Shown here piece by piece: positions 16,415 through 23,385 of a stretch of 25,901 nucleotides of DNA. Numbering within the stretch: the stretch's first letter is position 1; the number at the start of each line of letters is the position of its first letter. A program made the translations under genes and the position numbers. The stretch covers positions 1-25,901 of the forward strand of contig QHUQ01000003.1 in assembly GCA_003221985.1 (NCBI GenBank). The letters are read 5' to 3'. The notes beneath the pieces were generated by a model. That model did no database searches. It had not been told where the DNA came from and worked only from the letters and a program-made list of their open reading frames with translations. The stretch is from Gemmatimonadota bacterium (GTDB lineage: Bacteria; Gemmatimonadota; Gemmatimonadetes; Gemmatimonadales; GWC2-71-9).

Positions 16415-17648
16415 ACGGCGCCAATGCCGGCGGGACGGTCACGGAGCCGTCGGACTGCTGGTGGGTCTCGAGCAACGCCGCGATGGTGCGCGGCAGCGCT
16501 ACACCGGACGCGTTCAACGTGTGCACGAATTCGGGCTTCTCGCCAGGCCGCGGGCGGGCGCGAATACTGGCGCGGCGGGCCTGATAGTCAGTGAAGGTGC
16601 TGGAGCTCGAGACCTCCAGCCACTGGCCGACACCTGGCGCCCACGCCTCGAGGTCGTAGGTCTTGGCGGCGGCGAAGCCGAAGTCGTTCGCCGGCAGCAC
16701 CGCGACGCGATATGGAAGCTCCAGCTTCTGTAAGACCGCTTCTGCGTGCCCGGTCAGCTTCTCGTGCTCCGCCGGCGAGTCGGCAGCGAGGCAGAATCGG
16801 ACGAGCTCGACCTTGTCGAACTGATGCACGCGCAGCAGGCCGCGCGTGTCCTTGCCCGCGGCGCCCGCCTCGCGCCGGAAGCACGGCGTGTAGGCCACGT
16901 ATCCTTTGGGCAGCGCCGTGCCGTCGAGAATCTCGTCGCGGTGAAGGTTCGTGACCGGAACTTCCGCCGTCGGAACGAGAAACAAGTCGTCGGGCATGGT
17001 GCGATAGAGATCGTCTTCGAACTTCGGCAGTTGCCCCGTGCCGGTCATGACTTCACGTCGCACCAGGAACGGCGGCTCGACCTCGACGTAGCCGTGCTCG
17101 CGCGTGTGCAGGTCGAGCATGAAGTTGATCAGCGCGCGCGCCAACCGCGCGCCGACGCCCATCAGGACGGGGAAGCCCGAGCCCGCGAGCTTGGCGCCGC
17201 GTGGCAGATCGAGGATGCCGAGCCGTTCCGCGATCTCCCAATGCGGCTTGCCACCTTTGGCCGCCGGCGTCCCCCAGCTGCGCAGGATGGTCTGCTCCTC
17301 CGGCACGTCGGGGAGCGGCGGATTCGGTACGAACAGCGCCTTGGCTTCCAGTGTCGTCTCGATCTGGCGGAACTCCGACTCGAGACCGGTGATCCGGTCG
17401 CCGAGCTTGCGCCGGGCCGCAACGATCTCCTCGGGCAGCTTGCCTTTCGCTTTGGCGATTTGCGCGTCGGTCTTCGCGGCGTCGTTGCGCTCGGCCTTGA
17501 GCGTGTCGAGCTGCGCGGTGAGCGTGCGGCGCTTCATGTCGAGCGCTTCGATTTCGTCGAGCAGCCGGATCAGGGAGGGATCGCCACGGCGGGCGAGCGC
17601 CGCCCGCACCTGAGCGGGCGAGGCGCGCAGCAACTTCAGATCGATCAC
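16389..17648 (-). CDS. serS: Seryl-tRNA synthetase
   Basis: A 419-residue class II synthetase. The N-terminal coiled-coil arm that grips the long variable arm of tRNA(Ser) is at about 1-105 (RRTLTAQLDTLKAERN). The catalytic core has TAEVP (227-231), motif 2 FRREAGAAGKDTRG (257-270), and motif 3 near 385-397 (GVALPRTIAALLE). The length is normal. The GTG at 17648 is three bases after the upstream lipoprotein stop. The last 26 bases also encode the start of the histidine kinase. It forms one operon with the kinase, pcrA and gatCAB. Confidence 0.97.
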   Translation of the reverse strand: MIDLKLLRASPAQVRAALARRGDPSLIRLLDEIEALDMKRRTLTAQLDTLKAERNDAAKTDAQIAKAKGKLPEEIVAARRKLGDRITGLESEFRQIETTLEAKALFVPNPPLPDVPEEQTILRSWGTPAAKGGKPHWEIAERLGILDLPRGAKLAGSGFPVLMGVGARLARALINFMLDLHTREHGYVEVEPPFLVRREVMTGTGQLPKFEDDLYRTMPDDLFLVPTAEVPVTNLHRDEILDGTALPKGYVAYTPCFRREAGAAGKDTRGLLRVHQFDKVELVRFCLAADSPAEHEKLTGHAEAVLQKLELPYRVAVLPANDFGFAAAKTYDLEAWAPGVGQWLEVSSSSTFTDYQARRASIRARPRPGEKPEFVHTLNASGVALPRTIAALLETHQQSDGSVTVPPALAPYVGSDRIA

Positions 17649-17651
17649 GGC

Positions 17652-18212
17652 TTAACGCTTCGGCAGGCCTGTCTCGAGCCCGCGATAGCCGCAGTTGATG
17701 TCGGTGAGAATCTCGAAGTCGATCCGGCGTCCGTTCGGTCCGGACGTCGTATCGATGGCGAGCACGTGGAGCTTCGCGTAATACACGACTTGCTGCAGAT
17801 ACGCGCAGGATGTGACGATCGAATGCAGGATCGCCACGCTGTTCGAATCGACGACGACCGCGCTGTCGAGCTGGTAGTGGCTCGTAGGCGCGACCTTGAT
17901 GGAATCGAATGCCGTGGTGGTGAGCTGGATGCCCGAGGCCCGGCCGAGGTGCAGCGCCCCGGTCGGAAACAGCTTGGCCCGACCCGCGCTATCGAGGTCG
18001 AACGCAAAATCGAGCGACGTGGTCTGATCGGGCCGCACGGGCTGATTTAATAGCAGCGAGTACGCCGACGGGAAAGAGACGGGCGTGCCGCTCAAGGCAT
18101 ACAGCGACACCGTGATCACCTTGTTTTCGCAACAGGCGCGCGGCAGCCCCAGTGGAGCACCGCAGGCCGCCGCGAGGGCAAGAGTAAAGAGAAAGAGGGG
18201 GCGCAGGCGCAT
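17652..18212 (-). CDS. Predicted lipoprotein of unknown function
   Basis: A 186-residue exported protein. The start MRLRPLFLFTLALAAACG has a basic n-region, a hydrophobic core and a lipobox ending at Cys17, so lipidation and membrane anchoring are predicted. The mature part is mainly beta-strand-like (VITVSLYALSGTPVSF ... TSLDFAFDLDSAGRAKLF), with paired Cys at 27-28 and two further Cys near the end. I do not recognise a domain. It is the first gene of the run that continues into serS three bases later, so it may share the same transcript. The ATG at 18212 has no evident ribosome-binding site, and the promoter suggested upstream would give an almost leaderless message. Confidence 0.75.
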   Translation of the reverse strand: MRLRPLFLFTLALAAACGAPLGLPRACCENKVITVSLYALSGTPVSFPSAYSLLLNQPVRPDQTTSLDFAFDLDSAGRAKLFPTGALHLGRASGIQLTTTAFDSIKVAPTSHYQLDSAVVVDSNSVAILHSIVTSCAYLQQVVYYAKLHVLAIDTTSGPNGRRIDFEILTDINCGYRGLETGLPKR

Positions 18213-18227
18213 GGAAGTGCTGGAGAA

Positions 18228-18255
18228 CTTACAGGGCCGCGTTCGAGTGGGTCAA
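18228..18255 (-). promoter_or_regulatory. Candidate promoter for the lipoprotein-serS-pcrA-gatCAB operon
   Basis: On the minus strand TTGACC (18255-18250), a 16-base spacer, then TGTAAG (18233-18228; four of six to TATAAT). The -35 box lies within an inverted repeat GTGGGT-CA-ACCCAC (18247-18260), a possible operator. The predicted start is near 18221, only about nine bases before the ATG. Confidence 0.45.
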
Positions 18256-18269
18256 CCCACGGTGGCTGC

Positions 18270-18298
18270 TTGACTTCGACTTCGTCGAATCCTACGTT
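18270..18298 (+). promoter_or_regulatory. Candidate promoter for the roadblock/response regulator/sugar-nucleotide operon
   Basis: TTGACT (18270-18275), a 17-base spacer, and TACGTT (18293-18298; three of six, weak). The spacer region carries a perfect inverted repeat, TTCGAC-TTC-GTCGAA (18275-18289), a plausible operator. The start would be about 18305, nearly leaderless for ATG at 18309. Its -35 lies back to back with that of the leftward promoter, 14 bases apart. Confidence 0.45.
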
Positions 18299-18308
18299 GG
18301 CAACCCCT

Positions 18309-18504
18309 ATGGCGACCATCCGCGACGTGGTCGATGCGCTCAGCCGCTCGAACGGCGTGGACGCAGTTGTGGTGGTGGGCCGCGATGATCGCGGTACTCC
18401 ATGCTGACGCCCTCCTTATCGTGCTGGTGCAACCTGCGACGAACGTGGGCGCCCTCCTGTTCGATCTTCGCCGACACCGCACGGCCATCGCTGGTCTGCT
18501 TTAA
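18309..18504 (+). pseudogene. Remnant of a roadblock/LC7-domain protein gene (internal deletion and frameshift)
   Basis: The ATG at 18309 opens a frame with TIRDVVDALSRSNGVDAVVVVGRD, matching the first helix and strand of roadblock/LC7 proteins, then stops at 18405-18407. From about 18380 in another frame, VLHADALLIVLVQPATNVG and the following ALLFDLRRHRTAIAGLL up to TAA at 18502-18504 match the family's last strand and C-terminal helix. About half of a normal ~120-residue domain (the middle) is missing, and the two ends are out of frame (196 bases in total). Roadblock proteins usually regulate small GTPases such as MglA, and here would have sat at the head of the response-regulator operon. 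No Ras-like GTPase is nearby. Assembly error is a live alternative. Confidence 0.7.
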
Positions 18505-18516
18505 GCGGGTCCGCCG

Positions 18517-18930
18517 TTGACCATCTCGGCACGGCACCTCCTGGTGGTGGATGATGAGCCGCACATCGGACTCGTGTTGCGCCCGTTCCTCGAACAGCTG
18601 GGCTATCGCGTGAGCTTCGCGCGCACGCTGCACGAAGCCCGCAGCGCGCTGCGCGCCACGCCGGCCACCGATGGCATGCTGCTCGACCTCCATCTGCCCG
18701 ACGGCTCGGGAATCGATTTCCTGCGCGACCTGAGGAAGCAGAGCGGGACCGCCCGTCTCCCCGTCCTCGTGCTCACCGCCGAAGGAGAAGACCGTATTCT
18801 GCGCGAGGCGCGGCGGCTGGGCGCCGCGCTGGTAACGAAGCCGTTCAGTCCGACGAAGCTGAGCCAGCGAATCGCCATGATGTTCGGTGACGTTCCGCCC
18901 GACGACGATGCCGGAGGCGAGGCCACGTGA
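18517..18930 (+). CDS. Single-domain response regulator (CheY-like receiver)
   Basis: A 137-residue receiver domain with no output domain. The acidic pocket is Asp12-Asp13 (LLVVDDEP), the phosphoacceptor is Asp57 (GMLLDLHLPDG), Thr87 (VLTAEG) and Lys108 (VTKPFSP) complete the switch, and an acidic C-terminal tail (DVPPDDDAGGEAT) follows. All key residues are present. The start is TTG at 18517, the first start after the in-frame roadblock stop 12 bases upstream; no better start exists. The stop overlaps the next gene (GTGA). It probably acts by protein-protein contact. A partner kinase is not adjacent; the orphan kinase at 15230-16414 is a candidate only by proximity. Confidence 0.92.
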   Translation: MTISARHLLVVDDEPHIGLVLRPFLEQLGYRVSFARTLHEARSALRATPATDGMLLDLHLPDGSGIDFLRDLRKQSGTARLPVLVLTAEGEDRILREARRLGAALVTKPFSPTKLSQRIAMMFGDVPPDDDAGGEAT

Positions 18931-19937
18931 GCACGTGGGCCGCCATTCTCGCGGGCGGATCGGGGACGCGCTTCTGGCCGCTGTCGACCCCCGAGCGGCC
19001 CAAGCAGCTGCTGCCCCTGACGGGTGACCGGCCGCTGCTCGCGCAGGCCGTCGCGCGGCTGCGCGGGCTGGTGCCACCCGAGCAGATCCTGATCCTGACG
19101 GGAGCGGCGCTCGTGGATCAGGTCGCCGCGACGGTACCCGAGGTCCCCGAGGCAAACATCTTCGCCGAGCCGCGCGCCGCATCCACCGCGCCGGCGCTCG
19201 CATGGGCGGCGCACTGGATCGCCAAGCACGATCCCGGCGGGCAGATGTTGTCGTTGCACGCGGACTGGGCGGTGGGCGACGATCGCGCGTTCCGGGCCGC
19301 CGCGACGCACGCGTTGGGAGTCGCCGCGGAGCAGGACGTCCTCGTGACCGTCGGCGTCAAACCCACGCGCAATGAGACGGGGTACGGCTACATCATCCCC
19401 GGCAATGCGTCGGGCAGCGCCCGGAAGGTGAAGCGGTTCATCGAAAAGCCGAGTCCCGCGCGGGCCGCATTGCTGCGCCGGCGCGGGGCCCTGTGGAACA
19501 GCGGCCTGTTTGCCTGGGGCGCGGCGCGTTTTCTCGGCGAGGCGGGCGCCTATGCGGCAGAGCTGGCCCCCGGGTGGCCGGCGCTCAACGCCGGCGACGT
19601 ACCGCGATTCTTTGCGGCCGTCACACCCGTCGCCGTGGACGTCGCGGTGCTCGAGCGCACGACGCGCCTGGCCGTGGTGACGGGCGCGTTCCGCTGGGAC
19701 GACATCGGATCGTGGGACGCGTTGCTGCGCATCCGGCGGCGCGACAAGCTGGGCAATGTCACCGTCGGCAACGTCACACTGGGTGAAGATGTGCGAGATT
19801 GCGTGATCTGGGCGGAGACTGAGCACATCGCGGTTGCCGGAGTGGAAGACATGGTCGTCGTGCGGGCGAACGGGCAGACGCTCGTGATGCCGACGGGACA
19901 GTCGGACAAATTGAAAGCGCTGGTGCAGGGCCTGTGA
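18927..19937 (+). CDS. manC: Mannose-1-phosphate guanylyltransferase
   Basis: A 336-residue sugar nucleotidyltransferase that makes GDP-mannose from mannose-1-phosphate and GTP. The nucleotide-binding signature is ILAGGSGTRFWPL (7-19) with PERPKQLLPL (Lys26). TGYGYI (151-156), FIEKP (171-175), WNSGLFAW (190-197) and WDDIGSW (256-262) are typical. The metal-binding motif, usually PADH, reads LHADWAV (110-116) here, so the Asp is kept but the neighbours differ. There is no fused isomerase domain, so it is the short GMP type. The GTG at 18927 overlaps the response regulator stop, and its own stop overlaps the next gene (GTGA). It supplies precursors for surface polysaccharide or glycosylation. 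Confidence 0.93.
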   Translation: MSTWAAILAGGSGTRFWPLSTPERPKQLLPLTGDRPLLAQAVARLRGLVPPEQILILTGAALVDQVAATVPEVPEANIFAEPRAASTAPALAWAAHWIAKHDPGGQMLSLHADWAVGDDRAFRAAATHALGVAAEQDVLVTVGVKPTRNETGYGYIIPGNASGSARKVKRFIEKPSPARAALLRRRGALWNSGLFAWGAARFLGEAGAYAAELAPGWPALNAGDVPRFFAAVTPVAVDVAVLERTTRLAVVTGAFRWDDIGSWDALLRIRRRDKLGNVTVGNVTLGEDVRDCVIWAETEHIAVAGVEDMVVVRANGQTLVMPTGQSDKLKALVQGL

Positions 19938-21103
19938 GCCTCGGGCTGTACCTCCTCGATCCCGATCCCGGGCCGGCCTGGGTCCCGTTCGCCGGCATCC
20001 GGCCGCTGTGCGAGCTGCGCGCGGGCGCGCATCTGGTGCGAGAGCGGTGGGAAACGTTCGTCGGGACCGAAGCGACGGCCGTGTTCGCGATGCCGCACCT
20101 CGCCGGATTTCCCGAGCCGGGCGTCCCCCTCGTCGAAGCCCGGCGGGCGGTGACGGGGCCGGCCGTGATCGGCTCGTCGACGTTTGCGCCCCGGGGCCTC
20201 GCCGGCCCGCTGCCCGATACGCCCGTGCGCCTGACTCACGACGGCATCACCGTGGGCTGGGCGGTTCCTGACGGCACGACCTGGACCGGCCCGGTCGCGC
20301 ACGCGCAGACGATGAGCGTCGACGGCGTGTTACTGCACGGCGTGTTCGATCTGGTGGGTGCCCTCGAGCAGCTGCTCCGCGAGGACGTCAGCAAGCTGCT
20401 CGGCGACTCCGACGCCGTCCCCAAGGGCTCGATCGTGCTGGGAGATCCCGCTGCGATCTCGCTGCGCGAAGGGGCCATCGAGCCCGGTGTCGTCTTCGAT
20501 ACCCGCAACGGTCCCGTGGTACTGGAGAGCGGCGTGGAAGTGCGCTCGGGTACGCGACTCGAGGGGCCGCTCTGGATCGGTGCCAATACGCGTCTCGTCG
20601 GCGGCGCGATTCGCACCTCCGCCATCGGGCCCTGGTCCGTCATTCACGGCGAGGTGTCGACGACGGTCGTGCTGGGCTACTCCAATAAGAGCCATCTGGG
20701 CTTCCTGGGGCATTCGGTGCTGGGCCGATGGGTGAATCTTGGCGCCGGGACGACGACGTCCAACCTGAAGAGCACCTACGGTCCCGTGCGGCTGGAGGTG
20801 GCCGGCACGCGCATGGAAACCGGACACCAGTTCCTGGGGAGTCTCTTCGGCGATCACGCCAAGACCGCGATCGGCACGCTGTTCGATGCCGGGTCGGTCA
20901 TCGGCGCCGGCGCCAGCGTATTCGGCGGCGTCCGCGCACCCAAGTACATCCCGCCGTTCGCCTGGGGCGGCGTCGCCTCCGAGCGGATGACGCAGCAGAA
21001 GTTCCTGGCGATCGTCGAGCGCGTCCTGCCCCGGCGTAACGTCCAGGTAAGCGATGCCATGCGCGCCTATCTGGCGCGGGCCTTCGAGTGGTCGACCCGA
21101 TGA
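19934..21103 (+). CDS. GlmU-family protein with left-handed beta-helix (Bacteroidetes-type alternative GlmU)
   Basis: A 389-residue protein. The N-terminus (LYLLDPDPGPAW ... IRPLCELRAGAHLVRERWE, Arg23-Pro24 and Arg38-Trp39) matches the pattern of the alternative GlmU family in Bacteroidetes-like bacteria, from memory. From about 170 to 350 the hexapeptide-type repeats form a left-handed beta-helix (IGANTRLVGGAI ... IGPWSVIHGEV ... GAGTTTSNLKSTYG ... GHQFLGSLFGDHAKTAIG). It probably acts in UDP-GlcNAc synthesis as acetyltransferase and/or uridylyltransferase. The classical GGxGTR nucleotidyltransferase signature is absent, so the two activities are not certain. GTG at 19934 overlaps manC, and the stop overlaps the kinase gene (ATGA). 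Sitting beside manC and feeding the same envelope-sugar pathway supports the role. Confidence 0.8.
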   Translation: MSLGLYLLDPDPGPAWVPFAGIRPLCELRAGAHLVRERWETFVGTEATAVFAMPHLAGFPEPGVPLVEARRAVTGPAVIGSSTFAPRGLAGPLPDTPVRLTHDGITVGWAVPDGTTWTGPVAHAQTMSVDGVLLHGVFDLVGALEQLLREDVSKLLGDSDAVPKGSIVLGDPAAISLREGAIEPGVVFDTRNGPVVLESGVEVRSGTRLEGPLWIGANTRLVGGAIRTSAIGPWSVIHGEVSTTVVLGYSNKSHLGFLGHSVLGRWVNLGAGTTTSNLKSTYGPVRLEVAGTRMETGHQFLGSLFGDHAKTAIGTLFDAGSVIGAGASVFGGVRAPKYIPPFAWGGVASERMTQQKFLAIVERVLPRRNVQVSDAMRAYLARAFEWSTR

Positions 21104-22998
21104 CCGGCGCCCCCCCCCCGCCCCCCACCCCCCTCCCCCCGCCCTCGCCTCCACAGCGCTACCGCCGGCTGGGGAAGTACGAGCTGCATCAGCTCCTGGG
21201 CGAAGGCGCGATGGGCATCGTCTGGAAATCCTACGACACGGTGCTGCGGCGCTACGTCGCCTTGAAGTTGTTGAGCGCGAGCTTCCGCAAGACGAAGGAC
21301 ATGCAGGAGCGGTTCCTGCGCGAAGCGCGGGCCGCCGGCGCCATCCAGCACGCCAACATCGTCACGGTCTACGACCTCGGCGAGGCCGAGGGCCAGCTGT
21401 ACATCGCGATGGAGCTCGTCGAGGGCCGCGATCTTTCCGACATGATCGCGCTGCGCGATCCGCTCGCGCTCGAGCGCAAGCTCGACATCACGATCGAGGT
21501 GCTCGATGGGTTGCACTTCGCGCACCAGCGCGGGGTCATTCACCGCGACGTGAAGCCGTCCAACGTGCGCGTCATGACCGACGGCCGCATCAAGATCATG
21601 GATTTCGGCATCGCACGGCTGCAGAAGGCGGAGTCGACCGGATCGGGTTCGATTGTGGGCACGCCGACGTATATGGCGCCGGAGCAGATCACCAACGGCG
21701 CGATCACCCCGGCGACGGACGTGTTCTCCGTCGGCTGCATGCTGTACGAGCTGCTCTGCTATCAGCGTCCCTTCGAGGCGGAATCGGTGCACGGCGTGCT
21801 GTACCAGGTGCTGACGACGGAGCCGCGCCCGTTACGCACCGTGGCGCCATCGATCCCGGCGGCGCTGGAGCGCGTCGTGGCGAAGGCGATGAACAAGGTG
21901 CCGCACGAGCGCTACGAGTCCGCGGGGCAGATGATGTCGATGCTGCAGCAGATCCGCGCGGCCTTGTCGGGCGCGGACGAGGAGGCGACGCAGCCGCTCG
22001 GGCGCTGGACGCCGCTGCCCCGGCCCGTGCTCAAGTTGATCACGCATGCGTCGATGAGGGCGCGGCTCGCGGTGCTGGGCGCGCTCGCCGCCGTGGTGAT
22101 ACTACTGCTGTATGCGCCCGGACAACCGGCGGCCGAGCCGGGCAATGCCGGTGGGGGGACCAATCCGTCCGTGGCGGCACCGCCCCTCGGCTTCGGAGCG
22201 CCACCACCCGCAGCCGGCGTCGAACCGGTCTCGATCGCCGTCAGCACGCGGCGCGACTCCGCGCTCGCGGCCCGCGACCGGGCGATAGTGGCCGGCGCTC
22301 AAAAAAACACCGTGCCGGCCCTGCTTCTCGCGGAGACGATGTTTCAGGCGTCGGAGCAGGCGCTGCAGCGAGGGGATCAATCGCTGGCGCTGCGGGGATA
22401 CGTCGAGGCGGCGCAACGCTACGGACGCGCCCGCGACGAAGCCCGGGCGATGGACCGGGAGGCGCAGCGCATGATCGACCGCGTCACGCCGGTCGTCCAG
22501 GCGATCCCCACCGGGCCGGCCGCAGCCAATGCAGGTGTGTTCCTGGCGCGCGCCGAATCGCTGTTGCGCCAGCAGGACTTCACGCTCGCCAAGGTAGCGG
22601 CGCAGAGCGCCGAGCAGATCGGCATCGACGCCGGCATCGCGCCGCCCAGCACGCAGCCGCCGGAGGCGCGCGCGGCGGTGGATGTATTGCTCGACGATCT
22701 CGGCCGCGCGCTGGCGAGCCAGCGGATTTCCAACATTCGCGTATTGTATCCGGGCCTGACTGACGCGGAACGGCGGGGGTGGGAGGCCTTCTTCCGCGAC
22801 TGGAATCAGATCACCGCGAAGTTCACGGTCGAAGACTTCAAGGTGCAAGGCGCCACGGCGACTGGAAACGTGCACGCGACGTTCGAGTACGTGCCGGCGC
22901 CCGGCGGCGCGCCGCGCGTGGACCGGCGGCGGTTCGCGATGCGGTTCGAGAAAAAGGATGTGGGCTGGAGGTTGGCTGCGGTCAACGAACTGAAATGA
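21100..22998 (+). CDS. Transmembrane Ser/Thr protein kinase with extracytoplasmic domain
   Basis: A 632-residue Hanks-type kinase. A proline-rich start (5-18) precedes the kinase domain, about 27-290. It has the Gly-rich loop GEGAMG (34-39), VALK with Lys56, HRDVKPSN (148-155, Asp150, Asn155), DFG (168-170) and APEQ. These are all intact, so it should be active. One membrane helix is at about 323-337. The rest is outside the membrane: helical repeats at about 370-510 (MFQASEQALQRGDQSLALRG), then a SnoaL/DUF4440-like domain at about 515-632 (ALASQRISNIRVLYPGLTDAE, FAMRFEKKDVGWRLA). No PASTA repeats occur. The ATG at 21100 overlaps the GlmU-like stop, with an earlier in-frame GTG at 21088 as alternative. 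A run of ten Cs lies in the first codons. Confidence 0.93.
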   Translation: MTGAPPPPPTPLPPPSPPQRYRRLGKYELHQLLGEGAMGIVWKSYDTVLRRYVALKLLSASFRKTKDMQERFLREARAAGAIQHANIVTVYDLGEAEGQLYIAMELVEGRDLSDMIALRDPLALERKLDITIEVLDGLHFAHQRGVIHRDVKPSNVRVMTDGRIKIMDFGIARLQKAESTGSGSIVGTPTYMAPEQITNGAITPATDVFSVGCMLYELLCYQRPFEAESVHGVLYQVLTTEPRPLRTVAPSIPAALERVVAKAMNKVPHERYESAGQMMSMLQQIRAALSGADEEATQPLGRWTPLPRPVLKLITHASMRARLAVLGALAAVVILLLYAPGQPAAEPGNAGGGTNPSVAAPPLGFGAPPPAAGVEPVSIAVSTRRDSALAARDRAIVAGAQKNTVPALLLAETMFQASEQALQRGDQSLALRGYVEAAQRYGRARDEARAMDREAQRMIDRVTPVVQAIPTGPAAANAGVFLARAESLLRQQDFTLAKVAAQSAEQIGIDAGIAPPSTQPPEARAAVDVLLDDLGRALASQRISNIRVLYPGLTDAERRGWEAFFRDWNQITAKFTVEDFKVQGATATGNVHATFEYVPAPGGAPRVDRRRFAMRFEKKDVGWRLAAVNELK

Positions 22999-22999
22999 G

Positions 23000-23359
23000 C
23001 TACCAGGCGCGTTGATTCGGGGCGGGTGGATCGGGAATCGCGAGTGTATCGGGCCGGACCGTTGGCGGCCCAACTCGGCGCAGCGTGACCGGCTTCTCCA
23101 AATCCCCACCACTGATCGTGAGTTTGTCGCCGGCGATTGTCATGCCGTAGACCTGCCACACGCCGTCGCCCAAGGTGATCCAGAGGCTGTCGCCGACCAC
23201 GCGCCAGCGGGCGACCTCTTCCCCGAACTGCGCCGAGCTGTCGCCGCGCACCATGATGTGCCGGATCTCGTCGCCCGCGCGGGCCTGCCAGTTGCCCGCG
23301 AGCCGCAGCGGTGCCTGGACCGCACCAACCATTACACCCCAAACGATTACCCAACGCAT
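23000..23359 (-). CDS. Small exported beta-rich protein, lipocalin-like
   Basis: A 119-residue protein with a signal peptide MRWVIVWGVMVGAVQA, cut before PLRLAGNWQA. The mature part (about 100 residues) alternates strands and turns (DSLWITLGDGVWQVYGMTIA, GDKLTISGG, VTLRRVGPP), resembling small lipocalin-like or DUF5640-type beta-barrels, and ends in a Pro-rich tail. ATG at 23359 has GGGGA ten bases upstream and gives a normal signal peptide. A second in-frame ATG at 23389 overlaps the HD-GYP stop (ATGA), would add ten residues, and is nearly as likely given the overlap style here. It ends one base from the convergent kinase gene. Function unknown. The frame remains open further upstream, but that part is only the HD-GYP gene in another frame. 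Confidence 0.65.
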   Translation of the reverse strand: MRWVIVWGVMVGAVQAPLRLAGNWQARAGDEIRHIMVRGDSSAQFGEEVARWRVVGDSLWITLGDGVWQVYGMTIAGDKLTISGGDLEKPVTLRRVGPPTVRPDTLAIPDPPAPNQRAW

Positions 23360-23385
23360 GATCGTCCCCGAATGGATCGTGGCAA

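Noticed and set aside
18211..18273. 20-codon plus-strand frame, and a protein-like stretch (FEWVNPRWLLDFDFVESYVG) in another plus frame near 18240-18310
   Set aside because: No start codon in frame with the second stretch, no family recognised, and the region is better explained as divergent promoters. A gene remnant cannot be excluded.
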